NCBI RefSeq assembly: GCF_016462545.1
Contig: NZ_JAEMTA010000002.1
Span: 85,997-149,996 of the forward strand
Direction: 5' to 3'
Source: Mycolicibacterium sp.
GTDB taxonomy: Bacteria > Actinomycetota > Actinomycetes > Mycobacteriales > Mycobacteriaceae
DNA length: 64,000 nt
The position numbers and the translations under genes were made by a program. How positions within the stretch are numbered: position 1 is the first letter of the stretch; each line of letters opens with the position of its first letter. The notes under the pieces were generated by a model. It saw only the letters and a list, made by a program, of their open reading frames with translations, searched no databases and was not told the origin of the DNA. Positions 34,437 to 43,132 of the stretch are shown here, one piece after another.

Positions 34437-35228
34437 TCAGGCTCCGGTGAATGTGGGCTTTCGCTTCTCCTTGAAGGCGGAGATGGCTTCCTGGAAGTCG
34501 TTGGAGCCCAGCAGCGGAGCCTGCAGCCTCACCTCGGTTTCCAGAGCCGCCTCGAGGCTGATGGGCAGTGCGGCGAAGGCACCCTTGATGGCGGCGATCG
34601 CCAGTGGTGGCCGGGCGGCGAGAGAGGTGGCTACTGCGGTGGCCTTGTCGAGGGCATCACCGGGGGCGGTGAGTTCGTCGACGAGTCCGATCCGTAGCGC
34701 CTCGGTACCCTCGATCGTCTGGCCCATCATGAGCATGGTGCGGGCCCGGGCCGGTCCCACTCGCTGAGGCAGGCTGAACAGAATGCCCGCGTCGCCGGAC
34801 AATCCGACGTTGACGAAGGCCGCCGACAACCGGACCTCTGGGGTAGCGACGATGTAGTCGCACGCCAGCGCGATCGCGAGGCCGGCCCCGAAGGCGACGC
34901 CCTCGACCGCGGCGATCACCGGTGTCGAACCCCCGCCGATGCTGCGCGCGATCTGCTGCGCCGTCTCGACTCGGGCGCGGGCCTTGACCGGGTCGGTCTG
35001 TTGCTCCATCGCGGTCACGTCGGCACCCGAGCAGAACGTGCCGCCCGCGCCGGTGATGACGACGGCGCGAATCTCGGGGTCTCCGTGCGAGGCGGACGTC
35101 AGCGCTGTGAGTTGCGCGCGCATGGGTATGTCGAGGGCATTCTTGCTCTTGGGTCGGTTGATGGTGATGATTCGCACGCCCGCATCGTCGCGGTGTTCGA
35201 TGGTGTCTGGGATTCCGGTGGAGGACAG
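34437..35228 (-). CDS. Enoyl-CoA hydratase/isomerase family (crotonase)
   Basis: About 263 aa. No ATG fits. AGGAGAG sits eight bases before a CTG at 35228, giving LSSTGIPDTIEHRDDAGVRI, while the first conventional start is a GTG at 35177 that would trim the N-terminal strand. Crotonase motifs: NRPKSKNALD, VVITGAGGTFCSGADVTAM (oxyanion loop), AVEGVAFGAGLAIALACDYI, VGLSGDAGILFSLPQRVG. Gly/Asp rather than Glu near the second catalytic position hints at an isomerase-like or other crotonase activity. It follows the racemase-like gene by 10 bases. Confidence 0.82.
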   Translation of the reverse strand: MSSTGIPDTIEHRDDAGVRIITINRPKSKNALDIPMRAQLTALTSASHGDPEIRAVVITGAGGTFCSGADVTAMEQQTDPVKARARVETAQQIARSIGGGSTPVIAAVEGVAFGAGLAIALACDYIVATPEVRLSAAFVNVGLSGDAGILFSLPQRVGPARARTMLMMGQTIEGTEALRIGLVDELTAPGDALDKATAVATSLAARPPLAIAAIKGAFAALPISLEAALETEVRLQAPLLGSNDFQEAISAFKEKRKPTFTGA

Positions 35229-35238
35229 GGGATCTCTC

Positions 35239-36351
35239 CTAGTTCGTGGTAACCGTGCGCGGGCTGGTGAGCCATTCGGCCAGGACTTCGTCGGTGTTCG
35301 CTCCGGGCCATGGTGCCGCCTTGATGGGCGTATTGGCATAGCTGGGGAATCGTGGCGCGCGACCGGGCTGGAGCTGCTCGGCAACGAACACCGAGCCGCG
35401 AGAAGCGATCTGCGGGTCCTCGAGCGCCCCGTGCATGCTTCGCACTGGGGATACGCAGGCATCGGTTTTCTCGAATATCTGACACCAGTGCGCCTGGGTC
35501 TGCGAGGCGAACCGCTGGGCAATGCGTTGGCGTAGCCCGGGCCACGTCGACCGGTCGTTCTGGGTCTCTGGCGCGTCGTCGAGGTCCAAGAGGCTCAGCA
35601 TCTCGGTGTAGAACTTGTTCTCGATCGCGCCCGCGGCCATGTGCTGGCCATCGCTTGTCTCGTACACCGCGTAGAAGGGTGCGCCGCCGTCGAGCAGGTT
35701 GACTCCGCGCTCGTCGACCCAGGTGCCCGACGCGATCCGTGCGTGGGTTCCTGCCAGCAGGTGTGACACTCCGTCGACGATCGCGGCGTCGACCACCTGG
35801 CCCCGACCGGTCTCACCGGCTTCACGAAGCGCGGCGAGCACGCCGATCACCAGATAGGCGCCGCCGCCGCCGAAGTCGCCGAGCAGGTTCACCGGGATCT
35901 GCGGCGGTCCACCCGCCTCCCCGATCGCGTGCAGCGCACCGGTGACGGCGACGTAGTTGATGTCGTGCCCGGCGGTCATCGCCCTGGGCCCGTCCTGGCC
36001 CCACCCGGTCATCCGCCCGTACACGAGGGCAGGGTTGGTTTCCCACAGGTCCTGCGGGCCAACGCCGAGGCGTTCGGCGGTGCCGGGCCGAAAGCCCTCG
36101 ATGACGACGTGGGCCTCGTCTGCCAATGCACGTGCCGTGCGACCGCCCTCGTCGTCGCGCAGGTTGAGCGCCACCGAACGTTTGTTGCGGTGCAGTAAGT
36201 TCTGCTCCGGCCTCCCCGGGAACAGTGGGACTTCCCCGGGCCGGTCGACACGCACCACGTCTGCGCCCATGTCGGCGAGGAGCATCGCCGCGAACGGTCC
36301 TGGGCCAATCCCGCCCAGTTCCAGGACTCGAACCCCGTCGAGGGGTCCCAT
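35239..36351 (-). CDS. CaiB/BaiF-family CoA transferase fold, alpha-methylacyl-CoA racemase-like
   Basis: 370 aa from ATG 36351, preferred because GGGAG precedes it and the family begins MGPLDGVRVLELGGIGPGPF; an upstream TTG at 36414 is possible. Diagnostic segments match alpha-methylacyl-CoA racemase: TGWGQDGPRAMTAGHDINYV (catalytic His) and NLLGDFGGGGAYLVIG (catalytic Asp), with GQVVDAAIVDGVSHLL after. This enzyme interconverts (2R)- and (2S)-methyl branched acyl-CoAs so that they can enter beta-oxidation. It points to a methyl-branched (steroid side chain, pristane- or terpenoid-like) substrate for the region; a plain CoA-transferase role is the alternative. Confidence 0.83.
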   Translation of the reverse strand: MGPLDGVRVLELGGIGPGPFAAMLLADMGADVVRVDRPGEVPLFPGRPEQNLLHRNKRSVALNLRDDEGGRTARALADEAHVVIEGFRPGTAERLGVGPQDLWETNPALVYGRMTGWGQDGPRAMTAGHDINYVAVTGALHAIGEAGGPPQIPVNLLGDFGGGGAYLVIGVLAALREAGETGRGQVVDAAIVDGVSHLLAGTHARIASGTWVDERGVNLLDGGAPFYAVYETSDGQHMAAGAIENKFYTEMLSLLDLDDAPETQNDRSTWPGLRQRIAQRFASQTQAHWCQIFEKTDACVSPVRSMHGALEDPQIASRGSVFVAEQLQPGRAPRFPSYANTPIKAAPWPGANTDEVLAEWLTSPRTVTTN

Positions 36352-36404
36352 CCAGGCTCTCCCGGCGTCGGGTTTAGTCTGTGACACGGCATCGATGCTA
36401 GCAG

Positions 36405-36425
36405 TTGAATCCAAAGTGAAGATTC
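36405..36425. promoter_or_regulatory. TTGAATCCAA candidate operator between racemase-like and SDR genes
   Basis: TTGAATCCAA at 36405-36414 followed by AGTGAAGATTCC, in the 130-base divergent gap. It matches the element at 33025 at most positions and also contains GAATC-N9-GATTC. Confidence 0.4.
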
Positions 36426-36481
36426 CATCTACCAGGGTTCACTGCCGCAATTTACCCCGTAGCGACGTCGAAGGAGTCGAA

Positions 36482-37243
36482 ATGAATGCAATAGCCGAGC
36501 GCACCGCGATCGTGACGGGTGGGGGACGCGGCATCGGGGCGGCGACGGCCCGCAGGCTGGCAGACGACGGCATCAAGGTCGCCATCTTCGATCTCGACGA
36601 AGCCGCCGCCAAGGAGACCGCTGCCACGATCAATGCCAACGGGCCCGGAGCCATCGCGGTGGCCGTCGACGTGTCAAGCAAGGAGGCGGTTCAGGACGGA
36701 GTAGCCCGCGTCACCAACGAATTGGGGGCACCGACGGTGCTCATCAACAATGCCGGCGTGACGCGGGACAACCTGCTGTTCAAGCTGTCCGACGAGGATT
36801 GGGACACGGTGATCGACGTGCATCTACGCGGAGCGTTCCTGATGACCCGGGCAGTGCAGAAGCACATGGTGGACGCTCGGTGGGGCAGGATCGTGAGCCT
36901 GTCGTCGACCGCGGCGCTGGGGAACCGCGGCCAGCTGAACTACTCGACGGCCAAGGCGGGCCTGCAGGGCTTCACCAAGACCGCGGCGATCGAACTCGGT
37001 CCGTTCGGGGTGACTGCGAACGCGATCGCACCGGGGTTCATCGAAACGGACATGACGCGAATTACCGCCGAGCGCATGGGGATTGCGTTCGAAGACTTCG
37101 TCGCCGACCGCAGCGCCGCCATTCCCGTGCGGCGGGTCGGGCAGCCCGAGGACGTCGCTCACCTGGTGTCGTTCTTCGTCAGCGAGGGGGCCGGGTTCGT
37201 CTCGGGTCAGGTGGTGTATCTCGCAGGTGGACCAAAGACGTGA
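36482..37243 (+). CDS. SDR-family oxidoreductase, FabG-like
   Basis: 253 aa from ATG 36482 with GAAGGAG upstream. Rossmann loop TGGGRGIGAA, NNAG (about residue 88), catalytic Ser in SLSSTAALGN, Tyr-x3-Lys in NYSTAKAGLQGF. The length and the C-terminal FFVSEGAGFVSGQVVYLAGG fit FabG-like 3-oxoacyl-ACP/CoA reductases, but in this setting a 3-hydroxyacyl-CoA dehydrogenase or alcohol dehydrogenase role is as likely. Divergent from the racemase-like gene, convergent with the alpha/beta hydrolase (9-base gap). Confidence 0.85.
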   Translation: MNAIAERTAIVTGGGRGIGAATARRLADDGIKVAIFDLDEAAAKETAATINANGPGAIAVAVDVSSKEAVQDGVARVTNELGAPTVLINNAGVTRDNLLFKLSDEDWDTVIDVHLRGAFLMTRAVQKHMVDARWGRIVSLSSTAALGNRGQLNYSTAKAGLQGFTKTAAIELGPFGVTANAIAPGFIETDMTRITAERMGIAFEDFVADRSAAIPVRRVGQPEDVAHLVSFFVSEGAGFVSGQVVYLAGGPKT

Positions 37244-37252
37244 ATTGGTAGG

Positions 37253-38134
37253 CTATCTCGACCGAACGTGGGCGTCGAAGAAGCGGATCATGCCCGTCGG
37301 ATCGTTGGCGAAGTAGTCGTAAGCGGCCAGCCGTGCGGACTCGAGGTCGACCCACGTCATCTCCTTTTCGACGTCGAGGAGGTCGTAGAAAGCGTCGATC
37401 GAACGCCGGTTGAGCATCGGGTCGTTGGTGTTCTGGACCAACATGGTCGGCACCCTTATGCGCGCCACCGCAGGCAGGAACGACGCTCGCAAGTCCGCGC
37501 CTCCCTGACGTTGATTGAGTTCGTTGGCCGGTTCGATGATCGCATCGGGGACGCGCATCGCGCGTAATTGATCGACGGTGAGCAGCGGCTGGATCGCGAT
37601 CAGCGCGCGAATGTTGGCCACGGTGGTCAACCCGGGTGTCATGCCAAAGGCGTAGGTGGTGGCATTGGCGCCCATGCACAGGCTCAGCAGGCCGATCGGT
37701 GCATGGGCATACTCGGGGCGCCCGGTGACGAAGCGCACCGCCGCAAGGACGTCGCTGGCTTCGCGGACGCCGCTTGTCAGCTTCCCGGCCGGATCGGGGC
37801 CGCTGTCGCCGTGGTTGCGCATGTCGTAGGCGAGTACGGAATACCCCTCTGCGACAAGGGCTTCGATATGGCGCAGGAAGTGAATGGGCTGCGGCCACGG
37901 TGGGCGGTCACCTCGCCCGTCCGGGGTGTAACCGGCGCGGCTGCAGATCCCGCCGAAGTGGGTTTGGATGATCACCTCGGACCTGGCGCCGGGGATGAGC
38001 CAACCCGACAGTGGCACCCCGTCGTCCGCGGTGAACGTCACGTCGTCGTAGATCAGGCCGTAGTCCGACGGGTTTTCGAAGACCGGGGAATCCCCGGCGC
38101 AACTCACCAGCTCGACTGCGCGTTCAGCGTCCAT
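37253..38134 (-). CDS. Alpha/beta hydrolase with Cys at the nucleophile elbow
   Basis: 293 aa. Alpha/beta hydrolase core: VIIQTHFGG near the oxyanion side, YSVLAYDMRNHGDSG, then the elbow SLCMGA (Cys 153) where Ser is usual, and VPTMLVQNTNDPM at the acid position. A clear catalytic His is hard to place; DAHVRSR near the C-terminus is a candidate. Cys nucleophiles occur in dienelactone-hydrolase-like members. It is the last gene of a seven-gene leftward operon (44290 to 37253), so it likely acts on a late CoA- or lactone intermediate, which is inference. Confidence 0.75.
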   Translation of the reverse strand: MDAERAVELVSCAGDSPVFENPSDYGLIYDDVTFTADDGVPLSGWLIPGARSEVIIQTHFGGICSRAGYTPDGRGDRPPWPQPIHFLRHIEALVAEGYSVLAYDMRNHGDSGPDPAGKLTSGVREASDVLAAVRFVTGRPEYAHAPIGLLSLCMGANATTYAFGMTPGLTTVANIRALIAIQPLLTVDQLRAMRVPDAIIEPANELNQRQGGADLRASFLPAVARIRVPTMLVQNTNDPMLNRRSIDAFYDLLDVEKEMTWVDLESARLAAYDYFANDPTGMIRFFDAHVRSR

Positions 38135-38167
38135 CGTCGGATGTTCTTCTCGGCCCTCGGGAATCGC

Positions 38168-38623
38168 TCACTTGGCTTCCGCGGCCCGTTTGATCCGATC
38201 GAGTCTCTCGGTGCCGGCCTTGCGGTGGTGCCGCGTGCGCCACCTGCGCGCGAACGATGCGTAGAAGTGGTAATACCAGGTGTCTGCGAGTTCGTAGGAC
38301 TCCGTCACCTCGGTGCCAACTCTGCTAGGACGCAAGTCATAGCGCCATGTCGCCGCAGGCCGCCATGGCAGGTCGACGGTGAAGGCGAAGACGCTGCCCG
38401 GCTCGCTGGCGCGGATCGTCAGGTGGCTCCAGTAGATGGGGCAGGCTCCATCGTGCTGCACGTTGCGGTGGAAGTGGCGCCCAACGAGCGCCCGCGAGGG
38501 TCCTTCGCGCCACCGCGATGCCATGGGGCCGGTGGCGCTGTTCTGACCGCTGATGAGCGCCCACACCCGTTCCGGGGACGCTGCGATGGACGTGCTGACC
38601 GACCCACTGAGCGGAGACGCCAC
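38168..38623 (-). CDS. SRPBCC (START-like) superfamily protein
   Basis: 151 aa. N-terminal GSVSTSIAASPERVWALISG is the classical first strand-helix of SRPBCC/polyketide-cyclase-like proteins, with FAFTVDLPWRPAATWRYDLR and GTEVTESYELADTW forming later strands. The C-terminal helix is very basic. These proteins bind hydrophobic ligands in an internal cavity. It sits 27 bases downstream of the acyl-CoA dehydrogenase stop in the same operon. Ligand unknown. Confidence 0.75.
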   Translation of the reverse strand: MASPLSGSVSTSIAASPERVWALISGQNSATGPMASRWREGPSRALVGRHFHRNVQHDGACPIYWSHLTIRASEPGSVFAFTVDLPWRPAATWRYDLRPSRVGTEVTESYELADTWYYHFYASFARRWRTRHHRKAGTERLDRIKRAAEAK

Positions 38624-38650
38624 CGCTTCAGTCTTCTTTCCGGGTGGACG

Positions 38651-39802
38651 TCACAGGCCCAATGACTTACTCACGATCGTCTTCATGACTTCGCTAGTGC
38701 CGCCGTAGATCCGGGAGACACGGGCGTCGGTGTAGAGCCGGGCGATCGGGTATTCGAGGATGTAGCCGTAGCCGCCGTGCAGCTGCAGGCAGCGGTCCAT
38801 CACCCGGCCCTGCATCTCGGTGCAGAACAGCTTGATCTTCGCGGCGTCAGCTCCGCTCAGCTCGTCCTCGAGCAGTTCGCTGATCCCGAGATCGAGCATG
38901 GCTTGGGCGGCTTCGATCTCCGAGGCGACGGACGCGAGTTCGAACTTGGTGTTCTGCATGGCGGCGACGGTGGTGCCGAACAGGCCGCGGTTCTTGACGT
39001 AGTCGAGGGTGAGTTCCAGTGCGGCACGACTCTGCGCCACCGAACCGACGGCGATCGCGAGGCGCTCCTGCGCCAGGTTGTGGCCAAGGTAGGAAAAGCC
39101 CTTGTCCTGCTCGCCGAGCAGATTCGTCACCGGGACCCGCACGTCGGTGAAGGAAAGCTCAAGGGTGTCCTGGACCTTCATCCCGATCTTCTCTAGGCGG
39201 CGTCCCTTCTCGAATCCCGGAGTGTCGGCCTCGACCACGATCAGGCTCAACCCGTTGCGCCGGTTGCCGTCACCGGGATCGGCGGTCCGGGCCAGCACGA
39301 TCACCAGATCGGCGAGTTCGGCACCTGTGATGAAGGTCTTGGCGCCGTTGATGACGTAGTGCTCGCCGTCGCGTTTGGCGGTGGTCTTCACTCCGGCAAG
39401 ATCTGATCCCGTCCCGGGTTCGGTCATGGCGATCGCCAGGAACAAATCACCGGACGCCAGTCCCGGGAACCACCGGTCGCGCTGCTCGGCATTGGCGAGC
39501 TTGAGCATGTAGGGCAGCACGACGTCGAGATGAGTGCGGAAGGTGCCCAGCGTGACGTTCGCGCGGGCTGATTCCTCCTGCAGGACGGCGTTGTAGCGGT
39601 AGTCCTCCTGACCGCCGCCGCCGTACTCTTCGGGGATCGCGATCCCCGCCGCGCCGATCTCACCAAGCTGGGAGTACAGCTCGCGGGGTACGACCCCGTC
39701 CTTGGTCCATTGGTCGTAGTGCGGCGACACCTCGCGCGCGATGAAGTCGCGGATCAACAGCCGGAACTCGTCGTGGTCCTTCTCGAAGAGGTGTCTACGC
39801 AT
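38651..39802 (-). CDS. Acyl-CoA dehydrogenase (FadE)
   Basis: 383 aa from ATG 39802 with AGGAG upstream. Complete single-subunit ACAD: FLAIAMTEPGTGSDLAGVKT (FAD/substrate), INGAKTFITGA, QERLAIAVGSVAQSRAALEL, LHGGYGYILEYPIARLYTDA and the C-terminal IYGGTSEVMKTIVSKSLGL, whose Glu is at the catalytic-base position in this family. It would oxidise an acyl-CoA to the 2-enoyl-CoA using FAD and an electron-transfer flavoprotein. Encoded 11 bases after the GntR regulator. Confidence 0.92.
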   Translation of the reverse strand: MRRHLFEKDHDEFRLLIRDFIAREVSPHYDQWTKDGVVPRELYSQLGEIGAAGIAIPEEYGGGGQEDYRYNAVLQEESARANVTLGTFRTHLDVVLPYMLKLANAEQRDRWFPGLASGDLFLAIAMTEPGTGSDLAGVKTTAKRDGEHYVINGAKTFITGAELADLVIVLARTADPGDGNRRNGLSLIVVEADTPGFEKGRRLEKIGMKVQDTLELSFTDVRVPVTNLLGEQDKGFSYLGHNLAQERLAIAVGSVAQSRAALELTLDYVKNRGLFGTTVAAMQNTKFELASVASEIEAAQAMLDLGISELLEDELSGADAAKIKLFCTEMQGRVMDRCLQLHGGYGYILEYPIARLYTDARVSRIYGGTSEVMKTIVSKSLGL

Positions 39803-39813
39803 GGGTTTGGCTC

Positions 39814-40515
39814 CTAGGGGTGGGAGGGCGTGGTTGCCGCTTGTAGGTTGGTGACTCGGTCGGCCTCGTCGAACACACCGCGCGCGACCAGTTCGTTGAT
39901 GACGATTCCCGCCATCGTGGTCGATCTGCCTCGGCAGGCCTGCTGCGCGGCGTCCGGGTCGCGTCGGCGAATGGCGGCATGTTCCTGTTCGTAGAACGGC
40001 AGCATCATGGCTTGGTTGTCGGCGTATGACGTCCAGAATGCAAGCGGAATGAAGCTCTGGAAGGCGCGTATCGCGGCCTGCAGACGCGGGCCGGCGTACT
40101 CGTGATTGATGGTGCGGCGGTACTCCCACACCGTCTCCTCGAAGACCTTCGACTCGGTGGCGCTACGCAGGACGTCCATGAGCTCGTTGAGTCGGCCCAG
40201 GATGCGTGGGCTGGGGAAGGTCGCAGCGCGTTCGGACGCCATTCCGCTGAGCATTCCGTACACCTGGTGGTGTTCGAGGACGGTTTCGGCGTCGAAGCGC
40301 TCTACGAAGGCTCCGCGGTGGTATTCGGTGGAAAGAATGCCGTCGTGTTCGAGTTGAACGATGGCTTCCTGCACTGGGATTCGGCTCAAGCCGAGTTCCT
40401 GGGCGATCTCGTTGCGGTCCACGCGGTCACCGGTGCGCAGCTTGCCGCTTAGCAGCTGGTCGGTGATGTAGACAACGACCTGGTCCTTTTCCTTGACTCC
40501 GTATTTCTTTGGCAT
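39814..40515 (-). CDS. GntR-family (FadR subfamily) transcriptional regulator
   Basis: 233 aa from ATG 40515, whose A is shared with the stop of the CoA ligase (TGATG). N-terminal winged [43 protein letters not shown] and [17 protein letters not shown]. The C-terminal all-helical FCD-like domain (about 80-220) contains metal/ligand-site histidines ([17 protein letters not shown]). Such regulators usually repress their own operon until an acyl-CoA or organic acid binds. Being inside the seven-gene operon, it is probably autoregulatory. Confidence 0.88.
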   Translation of the reverse strand: MPKKYGVKEKDQVVVYITDQLLSGKLRTGDRVDRNEIAQELGLSRIPVQEAIVQLEHDGILSTEYHRGAFVERFDAETVLEHHQVYGMLSGMASERAATFPSPRILGRLNELMDVLRSATESKVFEETVWEYRRTINHEYAGPRLQAAIRAFQSFIPLAFWTSYADNQAMMLPFYEQEHAAIRRRDPDAAQQACRGRSTTMAGIVINELVARGVFDEADRVTNLQAATTPSHP

Positions 40516-42122
40516 CAGGTCTCTTTCAGCATCTCCTGGATGGCCCGGTAGTCGGGTTTGCCGACGGGCGTGCGCGGGACCGCGTCCACCCGCACCCAGT
40601 CCTTGGGGCACTTGTAGGGTGCTAGTTTCTCACGGCAGTCAGCGGCCAATTGCCCATCGGATACCTGTGTCGACGCCGACATCTGCAGTACCGCGGTGAC
40701 GCGTTGTCCCCAGCGCTCGTCGTCCCGGCCGACGACGACGACGTCGATCACCTCGGGGTTGCCGCGCAGAGTTGCCTCGACTTCCTCGGGCCACACCTTC
40801 TCGCCGCCGGTGTTGATGACGGCGGTGCCGCGCCCGAGCAGGGTGATCCAGCCGTTGGCCTCTACGCGTGCCTCGTCACCGGTCACTGCGTAGCGGCGTC
40901 CGTCGATGATCGGAAACGTGCGCGCAGTCTTGTCGGGGTCGCCGAGGTATCCGACGGGGAGAAAGCCGGTCGTTCCGACGATTCCGACCTGCCCCGGTTG
41001 CGCCGGCCCGCCGTCGGGGCCGATGACGATCATGTCGTCGCCCGGCTCGAAGGGCACGCCATTGGCCACGTCTCGGGCGACAAGGGCCTCGGTGGAACCG
41101 AAGTTGCTGATCAGCCGCACGTCGGGCAACAGCTCGGACATCCGGGTGCGGATGGTGGTACTCCAGACGGCGCCCGCCGAGGAGATGGCCCGCAGCGAGG
41201 GCAGCCTGCCAGCCCACCGACCGGTCTCCAGTTCGGTGAGGAGCGGCCGGGCGAAGGCGTCCCCGACGATCCCGAGCACCGCAACGCCGCAACGTGCCGT
41301 CAGCTCCAACGTTTTCTCAGCGTCGAAGGACAGGGTGTCCGACACCACGACGGTGCCGCCGCCGTTGAGCGTGTTCAGCATCAGCGACAGGCCGACCCCG
41401 TGCAGGATCGGCGAACACGGCAGTGCGGTGGGGGCGCATCGCCCGGACTCGACGGTGAATTCGGGCGTTGGCGGCGGGCCGTCACGCTTCACCATCTGCC
41501 AGATCATCTGGTAGTGATCGCTTACCCGCCATTCCACCGCACGCGGCAGGCCGGTCGTGCCACCGGTGTAGATGAGCAGCCGGTCGTCGTCGGAGAGTGC
41601 GCGCGCGCTGCCTGGCTCTCCGGTGATCGCCCGTTCCCAGGTGTCGCTGCCGATCTGCAGTGCGTGCACGGGGCGGGTGATGTCGGCCAAGGCAGCGGCG
41701 ACGACGCCGGCCGCGCCCGCCTCGTAGACGATGGCACCCGCCTGGCAGTCCTCCAAGACGTAACGCACCTCGTCGGCGGAGTAACGGGGATTGATGTTCG
41801 TGGGCGGTGCGCCCGCGACGAGGGCAGCGTAGAAGGTTTCGATTACTTCGACGCAGTTGGACGCCATGGTGGCGATCGGGGGGCCTGCCGCGATCCCCAT
41901 CGAACGGAGGTATGCCGCGAGGGATTCGGCGCGGCAGAGTAGTTCGATGGTGGTGAGTTCGCGCGTCGGGGCGGCGACCGCGAGATGGTCGGGACGGCTC
42001 TTTGCGAGATGGCGCAGAGTGCGGACGTAGTGAAATGGCGGCTCGGAGTCAAGCGGCGGCGGGTCGAAGGTGTGGCCCGCGGCGGTGTGCTCAGATCGCG
42101 CACCGGAACGCTGTGGCGTCAA
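40515..42122 (-). CDS. AMP-dependent acyl/aryl-CoA ligase (FadD-like)
   Basis: 535 aa from TTG 42122, which overlaps the upstream acyl-CoA dehydrogenase stop (TTGA). Signatures: P-loop [55 protein letters not shown] and the C-terminal [11 protein letters not shown] with the catalytic Lys. It activates a carboxylic acid to its CoA thioester with ATP. The HYQMIWQM stretch and [20 protein letters not shown] resemble mycobacterial FadD enzymes for bulky or steroid-like acids. Substrate is inferred only. Confidence 0.88.
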   Translation of the reverse strand: MTPQRSGARSEHTAAGHTFDPPPLDSEPPFHYVRTLRHLAKSRPDHLAVAAPTRELTTIELLCRAESLAAYLRSMGIAAGPPIATMASNCVEVIETFYAALVAGAPPTNINPRYSADEVRYVLEDCQAGAIVYEAGAAGVVAAALADITRPVHALQIGSDTWERAITGEPGSARALSDDDRLLIYTGGTTGLPRAVEWRVSDHYQMIWQMVKRDGPPPTPEFTVESGRCAPTALPCSPILHGVGLSLMLNTLNGGGTVVVSDTLSFDAEKTLELTARCGVAVLGIVGDAFARPLLTELETGRWAGRLPSLRAISSAGAVWSTTIRTRMSELLPDVRLISNFGSTEALVARDVANGVPFEPGDDMIVIGPDGGPAQPGQVGIVGTTGFLPVGYLGDPDKTARTFPIIDGRRYAVTGDEARVEANGWITLLGRGTAVINTGGEKVWPEEVEATLRGNPEVIDVVVVGRDDERWGQRVTAVLQMSASTQVSDGQLAADCREKLAPYKCPKDWVRVDAVPRTPVGKPDYRAIQEMLKET

Positions 42123-43129
42123 TGCGCCCCCACGTGCTCGCCGTCGGGGACCAGCGGATCCGGAATGGGCAGCGCGACGGCGTCGCACAGGTCGCGTCCG
42201 AGACTGGCCGTCAGATCGGTCGGGTCGCCGAGGAGAACGTTGAGGGCGCTGCCGCGCCGGACCAAGGCGGGCAGCGGATGCTCGAGGGTCAGACCCATTC
42301 CGCCGCACACCTGATTAGCGGTGCGACTGGCGGATTCGAAGGCGCGTCCGGCCATCGCCTTGGCGGCGATGCCATAGTGCACGGTGTCCTCGGCCGAGGT
42401 GGTGGGCGCGGCCACCGTTGTCCACGCGAGGTCGAGAATGGTCTGGGCAGCCTGGATCGCGACATACGCCTCGGCCAGACGGTGGCGCACCGTCTGAAAA
42501 CTGCCCAGCGACTTGCCGAATTGACGTCGCTCAGTCACGTGTTTGACTGCCACGGCATTGACTTGTGCTGCGGCGCCCAGGATTTCGCTCCCTAGGCACA
42601 ATCGGGTCACTGCCACCGCTCGCGCCCAGTCGGCGGTAGTGACGATGGTCTGCGTCTCCTGTTTGACGTGTCCGGCGACGTGTTGCCACGCGCCGTCGCG
42701 GTCGAATCCGGTTGCGGGCGAGAGGTGCAGCTCGGATAGCGGTACCACGACGGCGCCGCCGTCCAGCGGCAGCACGGCACGAGACGGCAGCGCGGCAGGG
42801 GCGCGCAGGACAGCGTCGACGTAAAGACCCGCACCGTCGGCAGTGGCCGCGGGAGGGTCGGCGCGCCCGGATTTCGGGAGCCCGTAGGTCACGGCGGTGT
42901 CCTCGAGTCCTAGCGCGTGTCCCACTACGGCATCGGTCAAGGCGTTGACCAGATTGTGGCGACCGAATTCCTCGAAGAACACCGCCAGTACGGGAAGTGC
43001 ATCGTCGAGCAGGTCCAAGGCACCGACGTCGTCGACGACCTGTGCGGCGTCGCCACATCGCTCGATGGAGGCCCGCACGCTCATCCGCAGTGCGGCAATC
43101 TCATCGGGGCTGAGCACGGCATCGCTCAC
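42119..43129 (-). CDS. Acyl-CoA dehydrogenase, beta-type partner subunit
   Basis: 336 aa. Short ACAD-like protein with VTRLCLGSEILGAAAQVNAV, VKHVTERRQFGKSLGSFQTV (the conserved Arg-Gln-Phe-Gly helix that contacts FAD) and ASRTANQVCGGMGLTLEHPL. The C-terminus lacks the YGG(T/A)xE segment with the catalytic Glu that its neighbour has. Encoded three bases after the other ACAD gene, this matches heteromeric (alpha2beta2) FadE pairs such as ChsE1-ChsE2 and ChsE4-ChsE5, where one subunit supplies the Glu and the other completes the FAD site. Confidence 0.82.
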   Translation of the reverse strand: MSDAVLSPDEIAALRMSVRASIERCGDAAQVVDDVGALDLLDDALPVLAVFFEEFGRHNLVNALTDAVVGHALGLEDTAVTYGLPKSGRADPPAATADGAGLYVDAVLRAPAALPSRAVLPLDGGAVVVPLSELHLSPATGFDRDGAWQHVAGHVKQETQTIVTTADWARAVAVTRLCLGSEILGAAAQVNAVAVKHVTERRQFGKSLGSFQTVRHRLAEAYVAIQAAQTILDLAWTTVAAPTTSAEDTVHYGIAAKAMAGRAFESASRTANQVCGGMGLTLEHPLPALVRRGSALNVLLGDPTDLTASLGRDLCDAVALPIPDPLVPDGEHVGAH

Positions 43130-43132
43130 GGG

